From contig CALAQT010000035.1 in NCBI GenBank assembly GCA_937888775.1, positions 20,996 through 84,995 on the forward strand: a stretch of DNA of 64,000 nucleotides, given 5' to 3'. Below are positions 43,419 to 51,305 of the stretch, one piece after another. How positions within the stretch are numbered: the first letter of the stretch is position 1; the number at the start of each line of letters is the position of its first letter. A program made the translations under genes and the position numbers. Origin of the DNA: an uncultured Actinomycetes bacterium. GTDB taxonomy: Bacteria; Actinomycetota; Thermoleophilia; Solirubrobacterales; Solirubrobacteraceae. The notes under the pieces are model-generated. The model saw only the letters and a program-made list of their open reading frames with translations, was not told the origin of the DNA and searched no databases.

Positions 43419-43856
43419 ATGACCGTGACTACTCGAGGTTTCCTGTGGGCGGTTGCGGCGCTCCTCGGGATCGCGGTCACCGCGGCGCTCACGTGGTCGA
43501 TCAGCCAGCTGGCGGCGCAGCGGATTGGCCTCTCGTCTGCACCGCTGTCGGTGATCCACGGGCTTGCGCCGCCACGGGCGACCCACGCCCCAAAGACCAG
43601 CCGCCCGGGCAGCCCCTCCGGGCCGGCCATCGTGCTCCCCGCTACCCCAACGGCTAGTGCGCCGGCTGGCTCGAGCCCAACCTCGGCGGCTCGCGCTCTC
43701 ACGGTCGCGACCACGACCCCATCCAACTCGGGCACCGGAGCCGGTGCAGGCGGGCAGTCCTCGTCAGGTGGCGGAACGCGCTCCTCGACCGGGGGCGATC
43801 GTCACGACGACTCAAGCGGACAGCCTGGCAACCCGGGCTCGCAACGGGACGACTGA
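43419..43856 (+). CDS. Membrane-anchored Ser/Thr/Gly-rich protein
   Basis: 145 residues: one N-terminal membrane helix (FLWAVAALLGIAVTAALTW), then a disordered external tail rich in Pro, Ser, Gly and Thr. It resembles the TTRTS proteins in layout but lacks that motif (only GTRSST). ATG 43419 follows GGAAGG. Last gene of the module A operon, ahead of a strong hairpin. Confidence 0.6.
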   Translation: MTVTTRGFLWAVAALLGIAVTAALTWSISQLAAQRIGLSSAPLSVIHGLAPPRATHAPKTSRPGSPSGPAIVLPATPTASAPAGSSPTSAARALTVATTTPSNSGTGAGAGGQSSSGGGTRSSTGGDRHDDSSGQPGNPGSQRDD

Positions 43857-43882
43857 AGGGGCCGTCGTCATGACGGCCCCTT
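43856..43882. terminator. Bidirectional terminator hairpin
   Basis: AAGGGGCCGTC and GACGGCCCCTT form an 11-bp perfect stem with a 5-base loop between the convergent end of module A and the ferredoxin gene. A/T residues flank both sides, so it can serve both directions. Confidence 0.8.
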
Positions 43883-43887
43883 GTCGT

Positions 43888-44094
43888 TTACGGGTAGACC
43901 TGTTCGTTGGTGCGCTGATCGACGATTCGGATCGCGGCACTCGGGCACGCTTCCGCGGCCGTCACCAGCAACTCGTCCGGACCGGTGCCGATCACCCGCG
44001 CGACGTCGTCGAGTTCGAACACTTCAGGTGCGACGTCCACGCAATCCCCGTGCGCCGCGCAGGCGCTGTCGTCGACTTGGACAGAATAGGTCAT
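43888..44094 (-). CDS. Ferredoxin ([3Fe-4S] type)
   Basis: 68 residues. CAAHGDC, then EACPSAAI, gives the C-x2-H-x2-C...CP ligand set of P450-type [3Fe-4S]/[4Fe-4S] ferredoxins; DVAPEVFELDD is typical. Its ATG overlaps the stop of the ferredoxin reductase by 4 bp. No cytochrome P450 is present in the window, so the acceptor may be one of the neighbouring membrane cytochromes. Confidence 0.92.
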   Translation of the reverse strand: MTYSVQVDDSACAAHGDCVDVAPEVFELDDVARVIGTGPDELLVTAAEACPSAAIRIVDQRTNEQVYP

Positions 44095-45281
44095 GGTCTT
44101 CCTTTCTCGATCAACTTGCGAACCGCTGGGAGGGAGCGAGGCCGGTCAACGAGCAGCGCGGCGACTGCCCGTCCGGCGTGGGAGAAGATCGCGGTGAAGT
44201 TGCGGCTGTCGAGATCCCCGTCGATCTCGATCGAGTCCGCGTGCCGCCCCTGGCCGACGTACTGGATCCTCAGGCCGTACTGATCGGTCCAGAAGCTAGT
44301 CACCGGCGCAGCACCGGGATCGAGTCCCAGCATCACGCGAGCGACGCGCGCGCCCTGGCGACCCGCAGCCTCCCAGTGCGATCCCGGGACATGACGGCCG
44401 CAGCTCTGGTCGAACGTCGCCGCCGCGTCGCCGGCGGCAAACACGTGCTCGATCGCGGTGCGGCCGTTGGCGTCGATCGGTACTCCGGCCGACACGTCGA
44501 GGCCGCTGCCGGCCAGCCATGCGACGTCCGGCTCAATTCCGACCCCGACGACCATGTGATCTACGGCGAGCACTGAGCCATCCGATAGCCGCAATGCACG
44601 GACCGCGCCGTTCGCGTCGACCCGGTCGACGGTCAATCCGGTGCGCATGTCGACGCCTTCAGCCACGTGCAGGCGCGCGAACCAACCCCCGAGCTTCGGA
44701 CCGAGTACGGCCTCGAGCGGGCAGCTGCCCGCTTCGACGACCGTCACCTCTACGCCTAGTTTGCGGGCGGTCGCAGCGATTTCCAGACCGATGAAGCCAG
44801 CGCCGATCACCGCCAGCCGCGAGCGCGTCGCGAGCACCTCGCGCAGTGCGCGCGCATCGTCGAGCGTGCGCAGCACCGACACGTTGTCGTAGCCGGCGAG
44901 CAACGGCAGCGTCCGCGGACGGCCGCCAGTCGAGATCAGCAACTGCTCGTAGCGCAGCCCCGCCCCGTCCGAGAGATGGAGCCGTCGCTCGGCCGCATCG
45001 AGCGCTGCTGCGCTGACGCCGAGCAGCAGGTCGATCGACTGCTCGCTGTACCACTCCGCGGAGCGATACGGGAGCCCGGCATCGTGAGCAGCGTCGATCA
45101 ACAGTTCCTTCGACAGCGGCGGGCGGTCATAGGGACGGTGCGGTTCTGAGCACAGGACCCTGATCGCGCCTTCATAGCCTCCGCGCCGGAGCGCTTCGGC
45201 ACATCGCTGACCGGCGAGCCCACCGCCGGCGATCACGATGCCGTCGCTGCAGGCCCGGCTTGCCTTCGTTTGTGTAGCCAT
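44091..45281 (-). CDS. Ferredoxin reductase (FAD/NAD(P)H, rhodocoxin-reductase type)
   Basis: About 396 residues. FAD motif IVIAGGGLAGQRCAEALR, SEPHRPYDRPPLSKELL, NAD motif LAVIGAGFIGLEIAATARKLG, and VFAAGDAA before the C-terminal domain. It moves electrons from NAD(P)H to the ferredoxin encoded directly downstream. ATG 45281 chosen; ATG 45290 is an alternative. Confidence 0.92.
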   Translation of the reverse strand: MATQTKASRACSDGIVIAGGGLAGQRCAEALRRGGYEGAIRVLCSEPHRPYDRPPLSKELLIDAAHDAGLPYRSAEWYSEQSIDLLLGVSAAALDAAERRLHLSDGAGLRYEQLLISTGGRPRTLPLLAGYDNVSVLRTLDDARALREVLATRSRLAVIGAGFIGLEIAATARKLGVEVTVVEAGSCPLEAVLGPKLGGWFARLHVAEGVDMRTGLTVDRVDANGAVRALRLSDGSVLAVDHMVVGVGIEPDVAWLAGSGLDVSAGVPIDANGRTAIEHVFAAGDAAATFDQSCGRHVPGSHWEAAGRQGARVARVMLGLDPGAAPVTSFWTDQYGLRIQYVGQGRHADSIEIDGDLDSRNFTAIFSHAGRAVAALLVDRPRSLPAVRKLIEKGRP

Positions 45282-45429
45282 GGCACTCAAGCTTGGCCGC
45301 GGCGAGTAAAGAAATCGCTGGCTGAGCCTAAGAGCCTGGTCAGCTTTGCCAAGTCTTTGCCGGCGGTTGGTTGGCCGCTGACGCTAGAGCGGCCACAGTG
45401 GGCGGCGACCCCAACCGGAGGCCCAGAAC

Positions 45430-46035
45430 ATGCGCAAGACACAGATCCAAACGGTCGGAGTTGTGGCGGCGGTCCTCGCCGCCGGCCTGGCCGGGTTTTC
45501 GCTGCGATCCTCGCAGCCGGCGGTGGCGACGCTCGCGGCGCGCAATCCGGCGGCGGAGGTCAGGACGCAGGTGATTCGTCGCACGATCCATATTGTTCGC
45601 CATCAACGTCCTGGGCTCTCGCCGACGCCGCACCACGGCGCGAGCGCGCCGGGCGCCCCGGGCTTGAGTTCCGCGCATGCTGTGCGAACCGGCGCGAGCC
45701 GCTCGCACGCCGCGGGATCGGCCGGCGGCGTGTACGCCGGCAGCACTGCCGCCGTTACGACGCGCGCGAGCGGTTCGCACGCGACAACGTCCGGGTCATC
45801 CGCGGGCAGCTCAGCGCCGTCGAGCGCACCGGTGACTACGCGCACGAGCGCTTCGCACACGACCTCGTCGGGGTCATCCGCGGGCACTTCAACGCCGGCC
45901 AGCAAACCGGTAACGACGCGCACCAGCAAATCCTCGGGATCGTCGTCGGGCGCTTCCACGCCCGCTGGCGCGCCCGTCACGACTCGCACGAGCGGTGGCA
46001 AGAGCGGTGGTGACGGTGGCAACAATGGCGACTGA
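45430..46035 (+). CDS. Exported protein with four VTTR(T/A)S repeats (module B)
   Basis: 201 residues: an N-terminal membrane helix or signal (VGVVAAVLAAGLAGFSL), a short basic segment (VIRRTIHIVRHQRPG), then a long Ser/Thr/Ala/Gly tail. VTTRAS lies at 109-114 and VTTRTS at 135-140, 161-166 and 183-188, spaced 22-26 residues. The spacers SGSSAG(S/T)S are also repeated. A TGAS also occurs at about 87-90. The codons for the motif differ between copies, which argues against a purely recent DNA duplication. Inferred multi-site flavin carrier. ATG 45430. Confidence 0.6.
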   Translation: MRKTQIQTVGVVAAVLAAGLAGFSLRSSQPAVATLAARNPAAEVRTQVIRRTIHIVRHQRPGLSPTPHHGASAPGAPGLSSAHAVRTGASRSHAAGSAGGVYAGSTAAVTTRASGSHATTSGSSAGSSAPSSAPVTTRTSASHTTSSGSSAGTSTPASKPVTTRTSKSSGSSSGASTPAGAPVTTRTSGGKSGGDGGNNGD

Positions 46036-46366
46036 GGCGCTCGACCTAACGAATCCACGCGCGACGACGAGCCCGCACCGCGCGGGCCGCCGTCGCGGCT
46101 CGTCCGGCCCTGACCGGCTGACGGTCGTGCTCTTCAGCCTGGTCGCCTTCCTGGTCGTGCTCGCGCTGCTCGCGAGCCAGTTGCGAGCCGCCTCGACTCA
46201 CTCCGCCGCGCGTCCGGTGCTGGTGCTGCGCAAGGTCTATCGCACCACGGTGATCGAGACGGTTCCCGGCGGCAGCGGGCCGGGTGCAACCTCGGTCACG
46301 CAGTCGGTGTCGAGCTCCGGTGCGGTTGGCGCGGCGCCCGCGGCCCCCACGACTCGCACCTCGTAG
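46025..46366 (+). CDS. Membrane-anchored small protein ending in TTRTS (module B)
   Basis: 113 residues. A basic cytoplasmic start (HRAGRRRGSS), one membrane helix (about 32-52), then an external tail ending exactly in PTTRTS, as in the module A protein. ATG 46025 overlaps the previous stop by 11 bp. The segment VLRKVYRTTVIETV resembles VIRRTIHIV of the neighbour. Next gene is apbE, 14 bp on. Confidence 0.6.
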   Translation: MATEALDLTNPRATTSPHRAGRRRGSSGPDRLTVVLFSLVAFLVVLALLASQLRAASTHSAARPVLVLRKVYRTTVIETVPGGSGPGATSVTQSVSSSGAVGAAPAAPTTRTS

Positions 46367-46380
46367 GACGGCGGCTTTCG

Positions 46381-47364
46381 ATGAGCGCCGAGCTCGACTA
46401 CACATTCAAGGCGATGGGCAGCGACGTGCGGCTGCTGATCGGCGATCGGCTGACGGCCAGTGTGGCGGCGCCGCTGGAGGCTGCCGATCGTGAGCGCGCA
46501 TTCATATGGGAGTTCAGCGACCGCCTATCCAGGTTCCGCGCCGACAGCGACCTATCGGCTCTCAACCGCAACCCTGGCAAGGTGGTCTGCACGCCGCCAT
46601 TGCTCCGCGCAGCGGTGAGCGCCGGATTGTGGGCTGCCGAGCGCAGCGGCGGCCTCGTCGACCCTACGCTCGTGCGCGCGCTGGAGCGAAGCGGGTATGA
46701 CCATTCGTTCAAAGAAGTGCAACCAGCCTCGCTGCGAGATGCCCTCGCGCAGGCGCCGGCACGGCGGGCGGCTCGGCCCGATCCGTCCGCACGCTGGCGG
46801 CGGGTGATCGTCGATGATCAGGCGGGCACGATCGCCCGGCCGCCGGGCGTGATGTTCGACACGGGCGGAACCGGCAAGGGCCTGTGCGCCGACGCTGTTG
46901 CGTTTCGCCTCGCGGGCTACACCCGGTATGTCGTCGACTGCGGCGGGGACATCGCCGTCGGAGGAGTCGCCGCCCAGCTCGAGCCATACGCGATCGAGGT
47001 CGAGCACCCCCTGACCGGAAACTCGATCGGCTCGATCGAGGTCGCCCGAGGTGGCATAGCCACCTCGGGCCTCAACGTCCGCATCTGGCGCCGGAGGGGC
47101 CGTGCCTTCGCCCATCATCTGCTCGATCCGAGCACGGGATCGCCGGCGTGGACCGGGCTGATCGGCGCGACGGCACTCGGAGACAGCGCGCTGGAGGCAG
47201 AGACGCTGTCGAAGATGGCGCTGCTGCTGGGCCCGGACGGTGCGCGCCGCGTGCTCGCTGAGCACGGCGGCCTGATCGTGCACGACAGCGGCGAGGTGGA
47301 GGCGATCGGCCGCGTCGCCGGGCGGATCGCCGGGACGCGGGTGCGAGAGCTGTCCGTGCGATGA
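46381..47364 (+). CDS. apbE: ApbE-family FMN transferase, module B
   Basis: 327 residues. YTFKAMGSDVRLLIG opening, SRFRADSDLSALNRN, FDTGGTGKGLCAD, VDCGGDIAVGG, IATSG and HHLLDPSTGSPAWTG are the family motifs, so it is probably active. Again no signal peptide. It overlaps the cytochrome gene by 4 bp. Paralogue of 39624-40601. Confidence 0.9.
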   Translation: MSAELDYTFKAMGSDVRLLIGDRLTASVAAPLEAADRERAFIWEFSDRLSRFRADSDLSALNRNPGKVVCTPPLLRAAVSAGLWAAERSGGLVDPTLVRALERSGYDHSFKEVQPASLRDALAQAPARRAARPDPSARWRRVIVDDQAGTIARPPGVMFDTGGTGKGLCADAVAFRLAGYTRYVVDCGGDIAVGGVAAQLEPYAIEVEHPLTGNSIGSIEVARGGIATSGLNVRIWRRRGRAFAHHLLDPSTGSPAWTGLIGATALGDSALEAETLSKMALLLGPDGARRVLAEHGGLIVHDSGEVEAIGRVAGRIAGTRVRELSVR

Positions 47365-48002
47365 GAAGCGCCCAGCCTCTGCAGTATGTCTGGTGGCTCG
47401 TGAGCCGCGCTTCGGGCATCGTCGCGCTCGTGCTGATCTCGCTGTCGGTCGTGATCGGGTTGGCGATGGCCGCGAAGCTGCTCCGGCGGCCAAACCTCAA
47501 GCGCGGCGGCGCGCGCCTGCACGAGCACCTGGCGCTGACAGCGCTTGTGGCGATTGCCGTACACGGACTCGCGCTGCTGGGTGACCACTGGCTCAAGCCC
47601 GGCTGGCGCGGGATCACGGTCCCGTTTGCGCTCAGCTACAAGCCGGGATTCACCGGCATCGGCATCCTTGCCGGCTACCTCGCCGTGCTGCTCGGGCCCA
47701 GCTTCTACCTGCGCCGGCGAATCGGCGCGCGCAGGTGGCGAAGACTCCATCGCATGACCGTGATCGTGTGGCTGATGTCCGTCGTTCACGCGCTGGGCGC
47801 GGGCTCAGACGGTGCCAGGCCATGGCTGCGAGCGGTCGCTCTCGCTCCGCTGGCGCCGATTGTCTTCCTGCTCGTCGTGCGGACGCTCGGGCCAGCCCCG
47901 AAGCCCGCGCAGCGCACCGAACGCCGGAGGGAGGCGGACATGCCACGGCGAGACCACGTGCTGGATCGGCTGGAGGTCAGGTCCGAGATGGCGCAGCCCT
48001 AG
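47361..48002 (+). CDS. Ferric-reductase-like transmembrane cytochrome, module B
   Basis: 213 residues, five or six membrane helices. Histidine pairs in RLHEHLALTALVAIAVHG and RRLHRMTVIVWLMSVVHALG match the module A protein in spacing. Predicted two-haem electron conduit. The C-terminal 35 residues are charged and cytoplasmic. Last gene of module B. Confidence 0.86.
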   Translation: MRSAQPLQYVWWLVSRASGIVALVLISLSVVIGLAMAAKLLRRPNLKRGGARLHEHLALTALVAIAVHGLALLGDHWLKPGWRGITVPFALSYKPGFTGIGILAGYLAVLLGPSFYLRRRIGARRWRRLHRMTVIVWLMSVVHALGAGSDGARPWLRAVALAPLAPIVFLLVVRTLGPAPKPAQRTERRREADMPRRDHVLDRLEVRSEMAQP

Positions 48003-48131
48003 CGCTAGCCGGCCTCGCGATGATCAACCGTCTCGCGGAGCTAGCCGGCCCCTAACTCGATCTACATCGTCTGTTGCCGGCTGATCGCGGATCATCAAGC
48101 CCTGCAGCTCAAAATGACAAAAGGAGGCTTT

Positions 48132-49325
48132 ATGGTAAATCGTTTGGCTGGCCGGGCCCGTCTGTCGGTCGGGTTGATCGCGATCGCTTCGCTGGCCATG
48201 GTCGGCGTGACCTCGGCGTCGGCCAAGACGCTGTACGTCAAGCCGGGGGGTCACAACACCGCCGCGTGCGCGATTCTCAAGCCGTGCAAGACGATCAGCT
48301 TCGCCGTGGCCAGGGCCCATAAGGGCGATACCGTGCGGGTCGCCAAGGGCACCTACAAGGGGTCGGTGACGATCACCAAGGACGTCAAGCTCGTCGGCGT
48401 CAACCGGCCGGTGATCGATGCGAGCCACCTGATCAACGGAGTCCTGATCTCCGGCTCGAAGGCTGCAGGTGCTCGGGTCGACGGCTTCGTGGTTGAGAAC
48501 GCGCTCCAGGAAGGCATCCTGGCGACGCGAACGTCCAGTGTGACGATTGCCGCCAACCTCGTGCGCTTCAACGACAAGGGCGCGCCGGCCTCCCACCCCA
48601 AGCGTGAGTGTGCGCCAGCGGGCGCGATTCCGGGCGACTGCGGCGAGGGTCTGCACCTGATGACGGTCACTGACGCCCGGGTGACCGGCAACACCGTGGC
48701 TGACAATCTCGGTGGCATCCTGATCACCGACGAATTCGGTCCGACGGACGGGAACCTGGTTTCCCACAACCGGGTCCTGAACAACGTCGGCGATTGCGGC
48801 ATCACCCTGGCCGGTCACAACCCGGGCGCTTTCTCGGCTGGGAAACCCGAGCCGGGTACGGCGGGGGTCTACGAGAACAAGATCATCGACAACGTCGCCG
48901 ACGGCAACGGCACCAAGGGCTTGGGTGGGGGCATCCTGCTGGCGGCCGGCGAACCGGGCGCGGGCGTGTACGGAAACCTGATCCAGGGCAACGTCGCCAA
49001 CGGCAACGGGCTAGGCGGGTTGACCCTGCATAGTCACGCGCCTGGCCAGGACCTCAACGACAACCAGATCATCGACAACTCGTTCAGCCACGACGGGCTG
49101 CACGGCGGATATCCGAACGGTGGTCCGGGCGACGTGCAAGCCGGCGTCACCCACACCGCGGGCATCATCATCTTCAGCGCGGTGACCAAGCTGGCGGGAA
49201 CCGTCGTGCGCGGCAACCGGCTCAGCGATGAGTACTACGGGATCTGGACCGAGGATCTGCCCACGATGTCCACGGCGGCCAACACGTTCGCCAAGAACGT
49301 CACCACCAAGCTGTTTCAGCAGTAG
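48132..49325 (+). CDS. Secreted parallel beta-helix repeat protein
   Basis: 397 residues. Signal peptide ending TSASA|KT, then a pectate-lyase-like right-handed beta-helix: LYVKPGGHNTAACA start, ISFAVARAHKGDTVRVAKGTY, and repeated N-x-(V/I)-x-(D/G)-N turns (NTVADNLGGILIT, NKIIDNVADGNG, NLIQGNVANGNG). Such proteins bind or cleave polysaccharides; no catalytic residues can be named. ATG 48132 follows AAAGGAGG; ATG 48114 upstream lacks a site. Confidence 0.85.
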   Translation: MVNRLAGRARLSVGLIAIASLAMVGVTSASAKTLYVKPGGHNTAACAILKPCKTISFAVARAHKGDTVRVAKGTYKGSVTITKDVKLVGVNRPVIDASHLINGVLISGSKAAGARVDGFVVENALQEGILATRTSSVTIAANLVRFNDKGAPASHPKRECAPAGAIPGDCGEGLHLMTVTDARVTGNTVADNLGGILITDEFGPTDGNLVSHNRVLNNVGDCGITLAGHNPGAFSAGKPEPGTAGVYENKIIDNVADGNGTKGLGGGILLAAGEPGAGVYGNLIQGNVANGNGLGGLTLHSHAPGQDLNDNQIIDNSFSHDGLHGGYPNGGPGDVQAGVTHTAGIIIFSAVTKLAGTVVRGNRLSDEYYGIWTEDLPTMSTAANTFAKNVTTKLFQQ

Positions 49326-49337
49326 CCGCCGGCACCA

Positions 49338-49371
49338 GCGTCCGGGGTCGCCTGCCGGCGCCCCCGGACGC
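49338..49371. terminator. Hairpin after the beta-helix gene
   Basis: GCGTCCGGGG and CCCCGGACGC pair over 10 bp with a 14-base loop, 13 bases after the stop codon and facing a convergent gene. No T-tract. Confidence 0.55.
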
Positions 49372-49399
49372 CACCGCCGGGCAGGTCCGGACGAGCAGG

Positions 49400-49924
49400 T
49401 CAGCCGTGTGATTTTGGGTAGCGCAGGGCACCGCTCAGGTCAAACGTCGATTTCGTGCTGCCCGCCGCGAGCGAGGCGACTCCGGTCACCCGCAGGCTCC
49501 CGTGAGCGTGGCGGTAGCTCCCGGTACCTCCGGTCACGGTGAGCGTGCCCGTCAGCGCGAGCCCGCCGGTGGACCGGGCGGCGAACTTTCCCACCAGGGT
49601 GAAGCGCAGCGTCCCTCCGGCGTCAAACGCCGTGCCCCTCGCTCTGATCGAGAGCTCAGGCCCCCACGTGACGACTTGCCTCAGGGCCCCGCTCCAACGC
49701 GGGCTCCCTGACACGGTTCCATCGAGAATCCCCGCGTCGGTGTCCTTCACGCCGGCCACGCCGATCGTGCCGGTCGACGAGAGCGTTTCGATCTCGCCGC
49801 TGAGGCTGACGCGGTGACTGGAGACGGCCGGCGTCGGACGTCCGAGCGCAGCCGCCGGGGTCAGCGCCGCCACGGCGCCAAGCGCCGCGATGGAGCTGCC
49901 GACGGGAGCAATGAATCTCATCAT
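49400..49924 (-). CDS. Secreted protein, possible small beta-barrel
   Basis: 174 residues with a signal peptide (IAPVGSSIAALGAVAALTPAAALG) and a Gly/Thr-rich body of alternating strands (GTLRFTLVGKF, TLTVTGGTGSYRHAHGSLRVTG), as in dirigent/allene-oxide-cyclase-like barrels. GGAGGTGAAGC precedes the two ATGs. Located 28 bp after the ABC permease in the same direction, so probably co-transcribed. Function unknown. Confidence 0.6.
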   Translation of the reverse strand: MMRFIAPVGSSIAALGAVAALTPAAALGRPTPAVSSHRVSLSGEIETLSSTGTIGVAGVKDTDAGILDGTVSGSPRWSGALRQVVTWGPELSIRARGTAFDAGGTLRFTLVGKFAARSTGGLALTGTLTVTGGTGSYRHAHGSLRVTGVASLAAGSTKSTFDLSGALRYPKSHG

Positions 49925-49952
49925 GCTTCACCTCCGTTGGGGTCGAGCCGGC

Positions 49953-51305
49953 TCAGGTCGGGTCAAAGCAGCCGTCGAACGCATACAGCGGGTTGACCAC
50001 GTTGTGCCCCTGCGCGTCACGGATCTCGGGCTGGCCGATGAACGTTGGTGGCCCCTGCGCGTTGTAGCACCCGTTGGCCTTCACGCTGACGTCGAAAGTG
50101 ACCGGTGTGAACGAGAACGGGCTGGCGCCGTCTAGCTCGATCAGCATGTCCATCGTGCAGATCCAGTCGTCGCCAGGTCCCTGGTCCGAACCCGAGCGCC
50201 GGACGCAGCTGGCGTAGTCGTTGAGCTTGGCGCGGGCCGGGACGTGGCGCCCCAGCGCACGCTGCTGGAGCAGGGTGAGACCGTTGAACGTGGGCCTGAT
50301 GGCCGCCTCGAGCCGGGTGGCCGTGACGGCGGCCGGACCCCAGCTGCAGGCCACCGCCAGCAACGCGATCAGCGCCGTACCGGCCAGCACGGCGCGGACC
50401 GGCAGCGCCCACCCTCGTCGCTTGGCGGCAGGAGGGCCGGCGAAATCCCGGTGACGGAGGATCGCCCAAGACACGCTCAGGCAGACGACCACCCAGGCGA
50501 CGCTGACGACGCTCGCCAGCAGCAGGGGGCGGTAGAAGGGACGCGAGGTGAGGAGCCCGTGCCAGCCGTCGAACGCCGAGGCGACCAGCCAGGTGTGGAC
50601 CCAGTATCCGGTGCCGACGAGCGCCAGCAACTGCATCGCGAGGGCGACGAGGACCGGTCCCAGCACTCCCATGATCCCGTTGCGAGACGCGACCGAGAAC
50701 AGCACTGCCAGGCTCACGAATGCCAGCATCGGAAGCACGCTGGTCAACCAGCTCGCGAGCACCAGCTCCAGGCACCGCCAGGATGACAGCATCGTCCCGC
50801 CGAGGCTGACCAGCGGCTGGTGGCCGACCAGGAGCAGCCCGGCCACCAGACTGCAGAGCGCCGTCAGCACCGCCATCGCCACCGACAGCAGCGCCGCCGC
50901 CGCCACCTTGCTCGCGAACACGTCCCGCCGGCTGCAGGACCTCGTCAGGACCGTTTTCCAGGTTCCGTAGCGATCCTCGGCGGAGAAGATGTCGCCGGCC
51001 AGGACTCCCGCCAGCAGCGGGAACCCCCACGAGCCGGCAAAGCTCAGCACGACCATCGGGATGGCGAAGCCGGATTGGTGCACCCACAGGCCGAAGAGGG
51101 TGTCCGCCGGAACGCCGCTCTGCGCCTTCAGGATCGCCGCGAAGGCGAACGGGCCCAGCACGCACACCAGAGCCACGAGGCGGACCGGCAGCTGGACGGC
51201 CAGCTTGCGCCGCTCGGCTCGATACACGTGGCGAACGCCGCCGCGGATCTGATCACCGATCGGCTCCGCGGTCCTCACGCGCGCGTGTGTCCGGGTCGCC
51301 GTCAT
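49953..51305 (-). CDS. ABC-2 type transporter permease with a C-terminal external domain
   Basis: 450 residues. Six membrane segments in the first ~330 (LVALVCVLGPFAFAAIL, MVVLSFAGSWGFPLLAGVLAGD, etc.), with FSAEDRYGTWKTVLTRSCSRRDVFASK typical of ABC-2 permeases. The last ~120 residues, after a final helix, form an external Cys-containing domain (SCVRRSG, DWICTMDM, GCYN, DGCFDPT). ATGA overlap with the ATPase. Confidence 0.8.
   Translation of the reverse strand: MTATRTHARVRTAEPIGDQIRGGVRHVYRAERRKLAVQLPVRLVALVCVLGPFAFAAILKAQSGVPADTLFGLWVHQSGFAIPMVVLSFAGSWGFPLLAGVLAGDIFSAEDRYGTWKTVLTRSCSRRDVFASKVAAAALLSVAMAVLTALCSLVAGLLLVGHQPLVSLGGTMLSSWRCLELVLASWLTSVLPMLAFVSLAVLFSVASRNGIMGVLGPVLVALAMQLLALVGTGYWVHTWLVASAFDGWHGLLTSRPFYRPLLLASVVSVAWVVVCLSVSWAILRHRDFAGPPAAKRRGWALPVRAVLAGTALIALLAVACSWGPAAVTATRLEAAIRPTFNGLTLLQQRALGRHVPARAKLNDYASCVRRSGSDQGPGDDWICTMDMLIELDGASPFSFTPVTFDVSVKANGCYNAQGPPTFIGQPEIRDAQGHNVVNPLYAFDGCFDPT

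Noticed and set aside
48003..48056. Terminator after module B
   Set aside because: CTAGCCGGCC occurs twice as a direct repeat; self-complementary words give only a weak and ambiguous hairpin.
50017..51165. 382-codon minus-strand frame within the ABC-2 permease
   Set aside because: The other frame has clear membrane helices and overlaps properly with the ATPase.
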